In this document: positions 1 to 13,109 of the stretch, piece by piece | Numbering within the stretch: position 1 is the first letter of the stretch | Layout of the letters: each line of letters opens with the position of its first letter | NCBI GenBank assembly: GCA_944382785.1 | Contig: CALWNO010000105.1 | Coordinates: forward strand, 1-45,493 | Reading direction: 5' to 3' | DNA: 45,493 bases | From: an uncultured Gemmiger sp. | GTDB lineage: Bacteria > Bacillota > Clostridia > Oscillospirales > Ruminococcaceae | Notes under the pieces: model-generated | The model's input: only the letters and a program-made list of their open reading frames with translations | Databases searched by the model: none | Told to the model about the DNA's origin: nothing | Translations under genes and position numbers: made by a program

Positions 1-551
1 TGGTGTTCATGGTGCTGTTCCAGAAAACCGAGTATACCGACGGTCTTGTGAACCTGATGCTCCGCTGGTTCGGCGCCGGGCCCATCGACTTCATCAATGG
101 TCCCCACTGGGCCAAGATGTTCGTCCTCTGCTTTTACACCGTCTGGGTGGTCATGCCCTTCAAGATCCTGGTGCTCACCGGGGCGCTGGCCTCGGTGAAC
201 CCGGACTACTACAAGGCCGCCCGGGTGGACGGCACCTCCCGCACCCGCATCTTCTTCCGCATCACGTTGCCCATGATCGCCCCCATGCTGGTGTATCTGG
301 TCATCACCGGCTTCATCGGCGCCTTCAAGGCCTACAGTGACGCGGTGGCCCTCTTCGGCACCGACCTGAACGCCGCCGGCATGAACACCATCGTGGGCTA
401 TGTGTACGACATGCTCTACGGGGACAGCGGCGGCTACCCCTCCTACGCATCGGCGGCGGCCATCATCCTGTTCGTCATCGTGCTGACCATCACCTGCATC
501 AACCTGCTCATCAGCCGCCGCGTTTCGGAAGGAGGCGTGCACATCCAATGA
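1..551 (+). CDS. Sugar ABC transporter permease, MalF/UgpA type (5' end outside window)
   Basis: This is the C-terminal 182 or so residues of an integral membrane permease of a carbohydrate ABC importer; the start lies before the window. The EAA loop that contacts the ATPase is visible as YYKAARVDGTSRTRIFFRITLP, read here as YKAARVDGTS followed by the usual I-x-LP, and hydrophobic segments flank it. The stop codon overlaps the ATG of the next permease (ATGA), so the two are translationally coupled. With the following permease and binding protein it forms a permease-permease-binding protein operon without an ATPase gene, which is common in Clostridia that share one MsmX-like ATPase. The sugar cannot be told from the sequence. 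Family assignment is firm, the substrate unknown. Confidence 0.93.
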   Translation, partial: VFMVLFQKTEYTDGLVNLMLRWFGAGPIDFINGPHWAKMFVLCFYTVWVVMPFKILVLTGALASVNPDYYKAARVDGTSRTRIFFRITLPMIAPMLVYLVITGFIGAFKAYSDAVALFGTDLNAAGMNTIVGYVYDMLYGDSGGYPSYASAAAIILFVIVLTITCINLLISRRVSEGGVHIQ

Positions 552-1420
552 CCCACACGGAATTTGAGGCCCGCCGCAAAGCCGCCGGGCGGAAAAACGG
601 GCTTGTCAAAGCCCTGACCTATCTGGCCCTGAGCATCTGGGCCGTGGTGGTGCTCTTTCCCTTTTACTGGATGGTCCTCACCTCGGTCAAAAGCTACAGC
701 GCTTACAACTCGGAGTATGTGCCCTCCTTCTTCACCCTCTCCCCCACTCTCGACAACTACAAGCAGGCCTTCACCGCCGTGCCTTTGGGCGGGTACCTGC
801 TCAACACCCTGATCTTTGCGGTCATCACCACCGCGGTCATGGTGGTGGTGAGCACCCTGGCCGCCTACGCCTTTGCCCGGCTGCGGTTCCGGGGCCGGGA
901 TTTCATCTTCGGGCTGTTCCTGTCCATGATGATGATCCCCAACGAGCTGGTGGTCATCACCAACTTTGTGACCATCACCAACCTGGACATGCGCAACAGC
1001 TTTCCCGGGTTGATCCTGCCCTCCATCACCTCGGTGTTTTACATCTACTTATTAAAGGAAAACTTTGAGCAGGTGCCCGAGGAGCTGTACAAGGCCGCCA
1101 AGGTGGACGGCACCTCCGACCTGAAATATCTGTGGAAGGTCATGGTGCCCATCTGCCGGCCCACCATCGTCACCATCACCATCCTGAAACTCATCGAGTG
1201 CTGGAACTCCTACGTCTGGCCCCGGCTCATCACCGACGACCAGGCCTACTTCCTGGTGTCCAACGGCATCCAGCAGATCCGGGAAGAGGGCTTCGGCCGG
1301 GAAAACGTCCCCGCCATGATGGCCGCCGTGGTGGTCATCTCGGTGCCGCTGGTGCTGTTGTTCCTGGCCTTCCGCAACAAGATCATGGAAGGCGCTTCCA
1401 GAGGAGGGTTGAAAGGATGA
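548..1420 (+). CDS. Sugar ABC transporter permease, MalG/UgpE type
   Basis: The 290-residue protein is the second membrane subunit of the importer. About six transmembrane segments are visible, starting with a long one near residues 20-45, and the EAA loop reads YKAAKVDGTSDLKYLWKVMVP around residue 180-200 (YKAAKVDGTS then V-x-VP). Length is normal for the family. The start is the ATG of an ATGA overlap with the upstream permease, and its own stop overlaps the start of the binding protein in the same way, so all three genes are translationally coupled. It should pair with the upstream permease to form the translocation channel for a mono- or oligosaccharide. Substrate not determinable. Confidence 0.94.
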   Translation: MTHTEFEARRKAAGRKNGLVKALTYLALSIWAVVVLFPFYWMVLTSVKSYSAYNSEYVPSFFTLSPTLDNYKQAFTAVPLGGYLLNTLIFAVITTAVMVVVSTLAAYAFARLRFRGRDFIFGLFLSMMMIPNELVVITNFVTITNLDMRNSFPGLILPSITSVFYIYLLKENFEQVPEELYKAAKVDGTSDLKYLWKVMVPICRPTIVTITILKLIECWNSYVWPRLITDDQAYFLVSNGIQQIREEGFGRENVPAMMAAVVVISVPLVLLFLAFRNKIMEGASRGGLKG

Positions 1421-3033
1421 ACCATCGGTTATTGCGCCCCCTGGGGGCGGTGCTGGCCGGGGTGCTGTGCGCCGGGCTGCTGGCCGGGTGCCACGGCAGC
1501 CAGGAGCGGGCCGCCTTTGCGGTGCCGGATTCCTTTGACGAGAGCCAACAGTATGAGATCACCTTCTGGGCCAAGAACGACACCAACAAGACCCAGACCG
1601 ACATCTATAAAAAGGCCATCGAGGACTTCCAGGCCCTCTACCCCAACATCACCGTGACCCTGCGGCTGTACACCGACTACGGGGACATCTACAACGACGT
1701 CATCACCAACATCTCCACCGGCACCACCCCCAACGTCTGCATTACCTACCCCGACCACATCGCCACCTACCTCACCGGGGACAATGTGGTGGTGCCCCTG
1801 GATGACCTGGCCGCCGACCCCAAATACGGGCTGGGGGGCAGTGAGCTGAAATTTGACGGCCCTACCGAAGAGGAGATCGTGCCCCAGTTCTGGCAGGAAT
1901 GCCACCTTGGGGATACCTGCTACGCCCTGCCCTACATGCGCTCCACCGAGGCCTGCTACGTGAACAAGACCTATGTGGAAGAGCTGGGCTACACCCTGCC
2001 CGACGTGCTCACCTGGGACTTTGTGTGGGAGGTATCCGAGGCCGCGGCCAAACAGAACGCCGACGGCACCTACGCCCTCAACGGGCAGAAGGTCATGGTG
2101 CCCTTCCTGTACAAATCCACCGACAACATGATGATTCAGATGCTGCGCCAGAAGGGGGCGGGCTACTCCACCCAGAGCGGGGAGATTGAGCTGTTCAACG
2201 ATGTGACCACCGACATCCTGAAGGGCATCGCCGGGTACACGGCGGACGGAGCCTTCTCCACCTTCAAGCTGTCGGGCTACCCCGCCAACTTTTTGAACGC
2301 CGGGCAGTGCGTGTTCGCGGTGGACTCCACCGCCGGCTCCACCTGGATGGGCAGCAACGCCCCCCTGATGGACATTGCCCCGGACGAGGTGGTCAACTTC
2401 GAGACCGCCGTGCGGATGGTGCCCCAATACGACCCGGAGCATCCCCAGATGATCTCCCAGGGGCCGTCGGTCTGCATCTTCAATAAGGATGACCCCCAGG
2501 AGGTGCTGGCCTCCTGGCTGTTTGCCCAATATCTGCTGACCAATGATGTGCAGATTGCCTACTCCGAGACCGAAGGCTACGTGCCGGTGACCACCAAGGC
2601 CCAGAGCGACCCCGCCTACCAGGACTATCTGTCCCGGGCCGGGGAGGACGACGACACCCACTACGCCGTCAAGCTGGCGGCGGTGCAGCTGCTGCTGGAC
2701 AACCTGGACAACACTTTTGTGACCCCGGTGTTCAATGGCTCCGCCTCTTTGCGGGACGCGGCGGGCTCCCTGATTGAGAACGTGACCAAGAGCGTACGCC
2801 GCCACCAGACGGTGGACGATGCCTACATCCTGGACCTGTACACCGATACGGTGGCCCTCTACCACCTGGACCAGACCTCCGCCATGGCGGGCAAGGCCGA
2901 TTTAGGCCCCCTGCCCCCCACCGCGGTGGCCCTGCTGGGGGTACTGGCCGCGGCCTGGGCGGGGATCCTTGCCTGGGTGATTGCCGACCGGGTGCGGGCC
3001 CGGAAACGACCGGCGGGAAAATCTTTCAAATAA
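1417..3033 (+). CDS. Extracellular sugar-binding lipoprotein with extra C-terminal membrane anchor
   Basis: This 538-residue solute-binding protein (family 1 extracellular binding proteins) captures the sugar for the two upstream permeases. It starts at the ATG overlapping the upstream stop; a longer open frame upstream is the permease read in another frame. Residues 1-25 form a lipoprotein signal ending in the lipobox LLAGC, with Cys25 as the lipidated residue. The fold signature ITFWAKND and long aromatic-rich lobes follow. Unusually, the protein ends with a hydrophobic helix at about residues 501-523 followed by a basic tail (DRVRARKRPAGKSFK), so it looks anchored at both ends. Typical members are 400-450 residues and have no C-terminal helix. 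The binding-protein gene also comes last in the operon instead of first. Confidence 0.9.
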   Translation: MNHRLLRPLGAVLAGVLCAGLLAGCHGSQERAAFAVPDSFDESQQYEITFWAKNDTNKTQTDIYKKAIEDFQALYPNITVTLRLYTDYGDIYNDVITNISTGTTPNVCITYPDHIATYLTGDNVVVPLDDLAADPKYGLGGSELKFDGPTEEEIVPQFWQECHLGDTCYALPYMRSTEACYVNKTYVEELGYTLPDVLTWDFVWEVSEAAAKQNADGTYALNGQKVMVPFLYKSTDNMMIQMLRQKGAGYSTQSGEIELFNDVTTDILKGIAGYTADGAFSTFKLSGYPANFLNAGQCVFAVDSTAGSTWMGSNAPLMDIAPDEVVNFETAVRMVPQYDPEHPQMISQGPSVCIFNKDDPQEVLASWLFAQYLLTNDVQIAYSETEGYVPVTTKAQSDPAYQDYLSRAGEDDDTHYAVKLAAVQLLLDNLDNTFVTPVFNGSASLRDAAGSLIENVTKSVRRHQTVDDAYILDLYTDTVALYHLDQTSAMAGKADLGPLPPTAVALLGVLAAAWAGILAWVIADRVRARKRPAGKSFK

Positions 3034-3053
3034 TGACAAGAGGCCCGAATCGG

Positions 3054-3081
3054 TTGATTTTTGGCTCTGTTAGGCTATAAT
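3054..3081 (+). promoter_or_regulatory. Putative sigma-A promoter for the lipoprotein gene
   Basis: A TTGATT box at 3054-3059 and a perfect TATAAT at 3076-3081 are separated by 16 bp, lying 55 bp before the lipoprotein start. This makes the lipoprotein gene likely independent of the ABC operon upstream. Confidence 0.6.
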
Positions 3082-3135
3082 GGAACTGTCCGGGGCGCGA
3101 GGGATGCCCCGGCCTACCATTAGGAGGGAACAATA

Positions 3136-3957
3136 ATGAAAAAGATTCTGAGCCTTCTGGTCGCCTTCGGAATGATCGCTTCCCTGACCGCCTGCGCCGG
3201 TCAGAGCTCTTCCACCGCGTCCGATTCCACCACATCCGAGGCCACTTCTGAGGCCACCGCCACCGAGGAGACCGCTTCCGAGGAAGCCGCTCCCGCCACT
3301 GCCGGCACCATGCTGACCCATGACGAGTACATGGCCGCCGATGTGGACACCGAGGTCACCATCCAGACCTACGTCCAGGCCAAGCAGTCCTGGTGGGAGG
3401 ACAAGGCCACCGTTTACGCCCAGAGCGAGGACGGCGCCTACTTCCTGTATGACATGGCCTGCTCCGAGGAGGATTACGACAAGCTGACCCCGGGCACCTG
3501 CATCCAGGTCACCGGCTACAAGAGCGAATGGTCCGGCGAGGTGGAGATCACCGACGGCACCTTCACCATCGTGGAGGACGCCGAGCCCTTCATTGCCGAA
3601 CCCCTGGACGTGACCGACCTGCTGGGCAGCGATGAACTCATCGACCACCAGAACGAGCTGGTCAGCTTCAAGGGCCTGACCGTGGAGCCCTCCACCATGG
3701 AAGGTTCCGACGAGGAGCACGCCTTCCTGTACAACTGGGACGGCTCCGGCACCGACGGCGATGACCTGTACTTCAACGCTTCCTACAACGGCCAGACCTA
3801 CACCTTCACCATCGAGAGCTATCTGTGCGACAACACCACCGACGTGTACGCCGCTGTGAAGAACCTGGAAGTGGGTCAGACCATCGACATGGAAGGCTTC
3901 CTGTACTGGTACGAAGGCGTCAACCCCCACATCACCAGCGTGACCGTGGTGGGCTGA
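3136..3957 (+). CDS. Lipoprotein with two tandem OB-fold-like domains, function unknown
   Basis: The 273-residue protein has a lipoprotein signal with the lipobox LTAC (Cys20), then a Ser/Thr/Glu/Ala-rich linker at about residues 21-55 that would hold the domain away from the membrane. Two beta-rich modules follow. The first, about residues 65-155, includes DTEVTIQTYVQAKQ and GTCIQVTGYKSEW; the second, about residues 170-273, includes NELVSFKGLTVEPS and GQTIDMEGFLYWYEG. Both have the strand pattern of OB-folds, in which a small barrel ends with 'x-V-x-G'. Extracellular OB-fold lipoproteins are known in Firmicutes but their ligands are mostly unknown. It has its own promoter and an AGGAGG site before the ATG, and ends at a strong shared terminator. 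The fold is an inference from pattern only. Confidence 0.8.
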   Translation: MKKILSLLVAFGMIASLTACAGQSSSTASDSTTSEATSEATATEETASEEAAPATAGTMLTHDEYMAADVDTEVTIQTYVQAKQSWWEDKATVYAQSEDGAYFLYDMACSEEDYDKLTPGTCIQVTGYKSEWSGEVEITDGTFTIVEDAEPFIAEPLDVTDLLGSDELIDHQNELVSFKGLTVEPSTMEGSDEEHAFLYNWDGSGTDGDDLYFNASYNGQTYTFTIESYLCDNTTDVYAAVKNLEVGQTIDMEGFLYWYEGVNPHITSVTVVG

Positions 3958-3991
3958 GCCCGGCTCTTTCCAACCAACCCCAACAACACAC

Positions 3992-4027
3992 AAAAAGGCA
4001 CCGGAGCCCAGGGCTCCGGTGCCTTTT
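3992..4027. terminator. Bidirectional rho-independent terminator
   Basis: A 12-13 bp GC-rich stem (3997-4009 with 4011-4023, sequence GGCACCGGAGCCC and its complement) is flanked by an A-run on the left and a T-run on the right. It ends both the lipoprotein gene on the + strand and the AraC gene on the - strand. Confidence 0.9.
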
Positions 4028-4049
4028 TTGTTTGAAACAACAGCCGCCT

Positions 4050-4982
4050 TTACATGCTCTTTTCGTCGCTGTAGGGGGTGTGGTGGGTGGACAGGCGGTA
4101 GTCCGAGGGGGACACCCCGCAGAACTTGTGAAACACCCGGTTGAACTGGGAAAAACTGGAAAATCCCGCCTGGGCCGCGATCTGGGTAATGCGGGTGTCG
4201 GAATTGAGCAGCAGGAACTGGGCGTTCTTGATGCGGGTGAGCTGGATGTACTGCACCACCGTATAGCCGGTGACCTCCTTGAACAGGTGGGACAGGTAAT
4301 AGGGGCTGACATAGAAGGCGTCGGCCAGCTGTTTCAGGGAAAGGTCATCGCAGTAGTGGGTCTGGATATAGTTGGAGATGTTGTAGATCTTTTCCTTGAT
4401 GCCGTTCTGCACGTTGGGGGCGTACTGGTTGTTGCCCCGGGCCAGATACAGCCGGGTGAGGAAATCAGTGAATTTGGTGTGGATCATCAGATCCCGCAGG
4501 GTGCGGTCCCGCTCGTTCTGGCAGGCCTCCACCAGCTCGTTCAGCGGCTGGAAGATCACATTCTGCTGTTCCCGGTGGAAGCGCAGGATGGGGCTTTCCC
4601 CGTCAAAGATGGACAGCAGCCGCTGGTAGCCCGGTTCATAGTAGCCGGCGCCCCGGGGCGGCAGAAAACCGATGATGATGCGGTCACTGGGCGGCCCGGG
4701 CAGATACTCCGACTGATGCAGGGTGGAGGGCGGCAGCAGAACAATATCGTTGGCCACAATATCGTACCGTTTGCCCTTGACAAAGTGGTAGGCCTTGGGG
4801 CTGAGCAGGATCATCATCTCGTAATACAGATGAAAGTGGGGGAACTCCATGTTGATGGAGTGGTTGCGCTCATCGTAATCAAAGTAATAATAGGTGGAAG
4901 CCTGGGCGAAGCTGTCCGCGTCGCACACTTCCACCGAAAATCCCTTTTCATACAACAGGGGTGAATTGTGATAATATTTCAT
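4050..4982 (-). CDS. AraC-family transcriptional regulator
   Basis: The 310-residue protein has a cupin-like sensing domain in its N-terminal half (visible as HFHLYYEMMILL and the His of PPSTLHQSE) and a double helix-turn-helix at about residues 205-305. The two helices read LSLKQLADAFYVSPYYLSHL and ITQIAAQAGFSSFSQFNRVF, ending in the hallmark GVSPSDYR. Proteins like this usually bind a sugar or glycoside in the cupin and activate neighbouring catabolic genes. It is divergent from the beta-galactosidase gene, with a 242-bp AT-rich region between them, so the beta-galactosidase/MFS pair is its most likely target. An AGGAGG-like site (GGGGCAGGAAGG region) precedes the ATG. The inducer is unknown, although a galactoside is plausible from context. 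Confidence 0.93.
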   Translation of the reverse strand: MKYYHNSPLLYEKGFSVEVCDADSFAQASTYYYFDYDERNHSINMEFPHFHLYYEMMILLSPKAYHFVKGKRYDIVANDIVLLPPSTLHQSEYLPGPPSDRIIIGFLPPRGAGYYEPGYQRLLSIFDGESPILRFHREQQNVIFQPLNELVEACQNERDRTLRDLMIHTKFTDFLTRLYLARGNNQYAPNVQNGIKEKIYNISNYIQTHYCDDLSLKQLADAFYVSPYYLSHLFKEVTGYTVVQYIQLTRIKNAQFLLLNSDTRITQIAAQAGFSSFSQFNRVFHKFCGVSPSDYRLSTHHTPYSDEKSM

Positions 4983-5069
4983 CCTTCCTGCCCCTCCTTT
5001 CCCGCTGCGGCCGGTCCCCGAAGCCCGGGCCCCGCCGGCGGAATCGCCACTTTGTTCTCAATTAAGCCC

Positions 5070-5098
5070 AACATAACACAAAACAGCATAAAATGCAA
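5070..5098 (-). promoter_or_regulatory. Putative promoter of the AraC gene
   Basis: On the minus strand a TTGCAT box (5098-5093) lies 17 bp from TATGTT (5075-5070), which is preceded by TGT as in an extended -10 element. The region is AT-rich in a GC-rich neighbourhood. Confidence 0.4.
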
Positions 5099-5100
5099 TA

Positions 5101-9471
<4,371 letters not shown>

Positions 9472-9650
9472 CAATTTTTTGCCGTCTTTTGCTGTACACT
9501 TTGCCTATAAGTCTTAACTCTTGTTGCATTTTTGTGTGCGATTCTCTCAAAAAACGCAAAATACGCAATATCTTCACCCCCAAGAAAGCCGAAAACGCGT
9601 AGGTTTTTTGTGGGACGGATGGTATCATATGCGTGTAGGAGGACAGAGAC
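9472..9650 (+). promoter_or_regulatory. Intergenic control region before the GH105 operon
   Basis: This 179-bp AT-rich stretch has a TATCAT -10-like box at 9623-9628, 23 bp before the start, with no clear -35. Repeated ACGC-containing strings occur at 9551-9566 and 9592-9599, including AAAATACGC, which also occurs upstream of the beta-galactosidase. No gene or clear terminator for the MFS gene is visible here. Confidence 0.35.
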
Positions 9651-10754
9651 ATGAAACCGACCAAACAGGATATTTGCCATTACATCGACCAATATCTGCA
9701 AAGCTTCGAAAAAGTCCTGTATGAGGACGACGAACAGTTCCTCAAAGGCATGCAGACCAACAGTCTTGCGAATGACGACCTGCGCAAATATGAACACTGG
9801 GAATGGACGCAGGGTGTGGGTCTGTACGGCGTCTGGAAACTGTACGACCGGACCAAGGATGAGCGGTACAAGAACATTCTGGCCCGGTACTACGCCAAGC
9901 AGTTCGAGATCGGGCTGCCCAGCAAGAACGTGAACACCGTGACCCCGCTGCTGCCCCTGTCTTACATGCTGGACGAGCTGGATGTGCCCGCCTACCGCGA
10001 CACCTGCCGCGAATGGGCGGAATGGATCTACAAGGATTTCCCCCGCACCAAGGAAGGCGGGCTGCAGCACATCACCTCCGATTCCATCAACGAACAGGAA
10101 CTGTGGGACGACACCCTGTTCATGACCGTGCTGTTTTTGGACAACATGGGCCGGGTGCTCAACCGTCCGGAATACTGTGAGGAAGCGGAATACCAGTTCC
10201 TGCTCCACGTCAAGTACCTGGCGGACCGCAAGACCGGACTTTGGTACCACGGCTGGTCCTTCAAGGAAAAGAGCCATTTTGCCGCCGCCTTCTGGGGCCG
10301 GGGCAACTGCTGGATCACCGCCGCCATCCCCGAATTTCTGGCCGCGCCCGGCCGCACCCCGGCGGTGCGCAAGCTGCTCATTGCCACCTGGCGCCATCAG
10401 GTGGAAGCGCTGCTGCAGTACCAGGAACCCAACGGCATGTGGCACACGGTGGTGGATGATCCCGATTCCTATGTGGAATCCAGCGCCACCTGCGGGTTTG
10501 CCTACGGCATCCTGAAGGGCATCTCCCTGGGATTCGGGGAGGAAAGCTGGATCGAACCCGCCCTGCGCGCCCTGGAGCCCATCATCGGCTACACCGACGA
10601 GGAGGGCGTTGTCCATCAGGTTTCCTACGGCACCCCCATGGGCCGTGAGTCCAAGGATTTCTACAAGAACATCGAACTCAAGCCCATGCCTTACGGCCAG
10701 GCGCTGGCCATGCTCTTCTTTATGGAAAGCCAAAGCTTTTTAGATAAACACTGA
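9651..10754 (+). CDS. GH105 (GH88-superfamily) unsaturated uronyl hydrolase, YteR-like
   Basis: The 367-residue protein is an (alpha/alpha)6-barrel enzyme that removes a 4,5-unsaturated uronic acid from the end of oligosaccharides made by polysaccharide lyases. The family signature ELWDDTLFM carries the catalytic Asp (residues 153-154), and WGRGNCWITAAIPEF and MWHTVVDDPDSYVESSATC match the barrel helices that bind the substrate. No signal peptide is present, so it works on imported oligosaccharides. An AGGAGG site lies nine bases before the ATG. Only 14 bp separate it from the binding-protein gene, so it heads the transporter operon. Substrate could be rhamnogalacturonan, or glucuronyl-mannose units given the GH38 gene downstream. 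Confidence 0.9.
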   Translation: MKPTKQDICHYIDQYLQSFEKVLYEDDEQFLKGMQTNSLANDDLRKYEHWEWTQGVGLYGVWKLYDRTKDERYKNILARYYAKQFEIGLPSKNVNTVTPLLPLSYMLDELDVPAYRDTCREWAEWIYKDFPRTKEGGLQHITSDSINEQELWDDTLFMTVLFLDNMGRVLNRPEYCEEAEYQFLLHVKYLADRKTGLWYHGWSFKEKSHFAAAFWGRGNCWITAAIPEFLAAPGRTPAVRKLLIATWRHQVEALLQYQEPNGMWHTVVDDPDSYVESSATCGFAYGILKGISLGFGEESWIEPALRALEPIIGYTDEEGVVHQVSYGTPMGRESKDFYKNIELKPMPYGQALAMLFFMESQSFLDKH

Positions 10755-10768
10755 AAGGAGAAACCACA

Positions 10769-12109
10769 ATGAAAAAGCTCATCAAAAACACCATGGCCGG
10801 GGTCATGGCAGCTGCGATGCTGACCTCCCTGGCTGCCTGCGGCAGCTCCGGCAGCAGCACGGCAACCTCCAACGGCACCTCCACCGGTACCGCGGAGACT
10901 TCCGAATCCGCCCCCATCACCGGCGGCACCCTGAAGGTCACCCTGTCTGAGGAACCCGGCGAGGGCGACGCTCTGGGCAACGCCCTGGACACCTGGGCCG
11001 CCGAGACCGGCAACACCGTGGAGAAGATCATCATCTCCCATGATGACATGCGCACCAAGTTCCCCTCCATGGCCAAGAACAAGGACCTGCCCGACCTGTG
11101 CGCCACCACCTTCCTGCACCAGCTGTATCCCGATGAATTCGTGGATATGTCCACCGTGCTGGATCTGAGCCTGTTCAATGAAAACGCCCTGAAGCTGGTT
11201 GGCAAGAGCTACACCTCCGACACCATCACCGGTGTTCCGGAACAGTACACCACCACCTGCATCTTCTACAACAAGGACGCTTTCGAGGCCGCCGGCATCG
11301 AAGCTCCCACCATCGAGGATCCCTGGACCTGGGAAGAGCTGTATGAGAATGCCGCCATCCTGCAGGAGAAGGCCGGCGTGAAGTACGGCTTTGCCGCCGA
11401 CGTTTCCCGTGCCCGTTACGACATCCTGATGTACGCCAACGGCGGCTCCATCGTGGAAGCTGACGGCGACACCTTCAAGGTCACCCTGAACAGCCCGCAG
11501 AACGTTTCCACCCTGGAGCGCTTTGTCCAGGCCAACAACGAAGTCATGCCCAAGGCCATCTGGGCCGGCGGCACCACCGACAACCCGGTTGAGTACTTCA
11601 AGAACGGCGACGCCGCCATCCTGCTGTCCGGCAGCTGGAACTACAACACCTTCAGCTCCGAGATCACTTCCTTCGACTTCGGCGTCATTCCCAGCCCCAT
11701 GGGCAGCACCTGCCAGTCCGCCATCATCGGCGGTTCCGCTCTGGCCATCCCCAAGGATGCTGAGAACGTGGAACTGGCTGAGCAGTTCATCCAGTGGCTG
11801 TACGGCGACGACCATTCCAACTACCAGGATTACCTGCAGCTGCACAAGGGCCTGTCCGTTATGAACGACGTTTCCTATCAGCCCGAGACCGACAAGGCCA
11901 AGGAAGACTTCGCCATCATGCAGAACGAGACCAACTACGTCACCGATACCTTCATGACCGATGAAGCCTCCTCTTGGAGAACCTATAAGGATGCCGAGTA
12001 CCGCGATGCGCTGGAACGCGCTGTCGCCGGCGAAGTGACCGCCCAGGAAGCTCTGGACACCTTCGCTGCCGAACTGGCCGAAGCTTCCGGCTGGGAGATG
12101 GCATACTGA
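10769..12109 (+). CDS. Extracellular sugar-binding lipoprotein (ABC importer)
   Basis: This 446-residue solute-binding protein has a signal peptide with the lipobox SLAAC (Cys24) and a Ser/Thr-rich linker after it. The family 1 binding-protein pattern follows, including TWAAETGNTVEKIIISHDD near residue 75-95 and the hinge region with DAAILLSGSWNYNTF. It should feed the two permeases downstream. Codon use is notably restricted (GGC, CTG, ACC), as expected for a highly expressed gene. It is spaced 14 bp from the GH105 gene and followed by a strong stem-loop. The bound sugar is unknown; context suggests an oligosaccharide with an unsaturated uronic acid end. Confidence 0.93.
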   Translation: MKKLIKNTMAGVMAAAMLTSLAACGSSGSSTATSNGTSTGTAETSESAPITGGTLKVTLSEEPGEGDALGNALDTWAAETGNTVEKIIISHDDMRTKFPSMAKNKDLPDLCATTFLHQLYPDEFVDMSTVLDLSLFNENALKLVGKSYTSDTITGVPEQYTTTCIFYNKDAFEAAGIEAPTIEDPWTWEELYENAAILQEKAGVKYGFAADVSRARYDILMYANGGSIVEADGDTFKVTLNSPQNVSTLERFVQANNEVMPKAIWAGGTTDNPVEYFKNGDAAILLSGSWNYNTFSSEITSFDFGVIPSPMGSTCQSAIIGGSALAIPKDAENVELAEQFIQWLYGDDHSNYQDYLQLHKGLSVMNDVSYQPETDKAKEDFAIMQNETNYVTDTFMTDEASSWRTYKDAEYRDALERAVAGEVTAQEALDTFAAELAEASGWEMAY

Positions 12110-12145
12110 TCCGGCAGCTGACAACCTGACCGTTGCCACAAGTGT

Positions 12146-12182
12146 TTTCAGGGAGTTGCCGCACGGCGGCAACTCCCTGAAA
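12146..12182 (+). terminator. Intra-operon stem-loop after the binding-protein gene
   Basis: A 17-bp perfect stem (TTTCAGGGAGTTGCCGC with its complement, 3-base loop) lies between the binding-protein gene and the first permease. It lacks a strong T-run, so it is more likely a partial terminator or a 3' mRNA-stabilising element that lets the binding protein be made in excess of the permeases. Confidence 0.65.
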
Positions 12183-12224
12183 ATTTCAACGGGCCTTTTG
12201 CCCGCCACGAATTAGGAGAGTGTC

Positions 12225-13109
12225 ATGACCAAAACAAAGAATACGGCGCTGAAACACACCGGCGCCTTCTGGATGTTCGTCCTGCCATCCCTTTTGCTCT
12301 TTACCTTCTTCTTCATGATCCCGCTGTTCCTGAGCATCTGGTTTTCCTTCACCAACTATGACGGCTGGAAGACCATGGACTTTGTGGGCCTGAAGAACTA
12401 CATCACCGCCCTGACCAACGCCGACTTCTACAAGACCCTGGGCCGGACCCTGCTGTACACCATCTGCAACCTGCCCTTCAAGGTAGCCATCCCCCTGCTG
12501 CTGGCCACCCTGGTCACCTCCAAAAGCCTGAAGTGCACCACCCTGGTGCGCACCCTGGTTTACATCCCGGTTCTGTTCTCCGCGCTGGTCGCCGGTATCA
12601 CCATCAACTGGATGTTCGGCCAGGAATACGGCCTGATCAACTTCCTGCTGCAGGGCATCGGCATTCAGCCCCTGCAGTGGTCCCTGAACCCCACCCTGGC
12701 CACCATCGTCATCAGCGTGGCCTCCAACTGGGTGTCTGCCGGCTACTACATGCTCATGTACATCGGCGGCATCAAGAACATCTCCCCCGACCTGTATGAG
12801 GCTGCCAGCGTGGACGGCGCCAGCAAGGTCCAGGCCTTCTTCGGCATCACGGTGCCCCTGCTCATGCCCACCACCTTCATCGTCCTGCTGCTGACCACCG
12901 TCTCCTCCCTGAAGGAATACGCGTTGGTCCAAGGTATCTCTCTGGGCGGCCCCGGCACCTCCACCACCTACATTGTGCAGTACATCTACGATCAGGGCTT
13001 CAACCAGTACAAGTACGGCTACGCGTCCGCTCTGGGCATTCTGGTCAGCCTGGTCTTCATCATCATTGCCGTTGTGCAGTTCAAAGCAACTAAAGGAGGC
13101 GAGATCTGA
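12225..13109 (+). CDS. Sugar ABC transporter permease, MalF/UgpA type
   Basis: The 294-residue protein has about six transmembrane segments and the EAA loop DLYEAASVDGASKVQAFF followed by I-x-VP near residue 190-215. Length is typical. The ATG is preceded by AGGAGA, and its stop overlaps the next start (TGATG), so the two permeases are made together. It forms the channel with the next gene for the binding protein upstream. No ATPase is in this operon. Substrate unknown. Confidence 0.94.
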   Translation: MTKTKNTALKHTGAFWMFVLPSLLLFTFFFMIPLFLSIWFSFTNYDGWKTMDFVGLKNYITALTNADFYKTLGRTLLYTICNLPFKVAIPLLLATLVTSKSLKCTTLVRTLVYIPVLFSALVAGITINWMFGQEYGLINFLLQGIGIQPLQWSLNPTLATIVISVASNWVSAGYYMLMYIGGIKNISPDLYEAASVDGASKVQAFFGITVPLLMPTTFIVLLLTTVSSLKEYALVQGISLGGPGTSTTYIVQYIYDQGFNQYKYGYASALGILVSLVFIIIAVVQFKATKGGEI

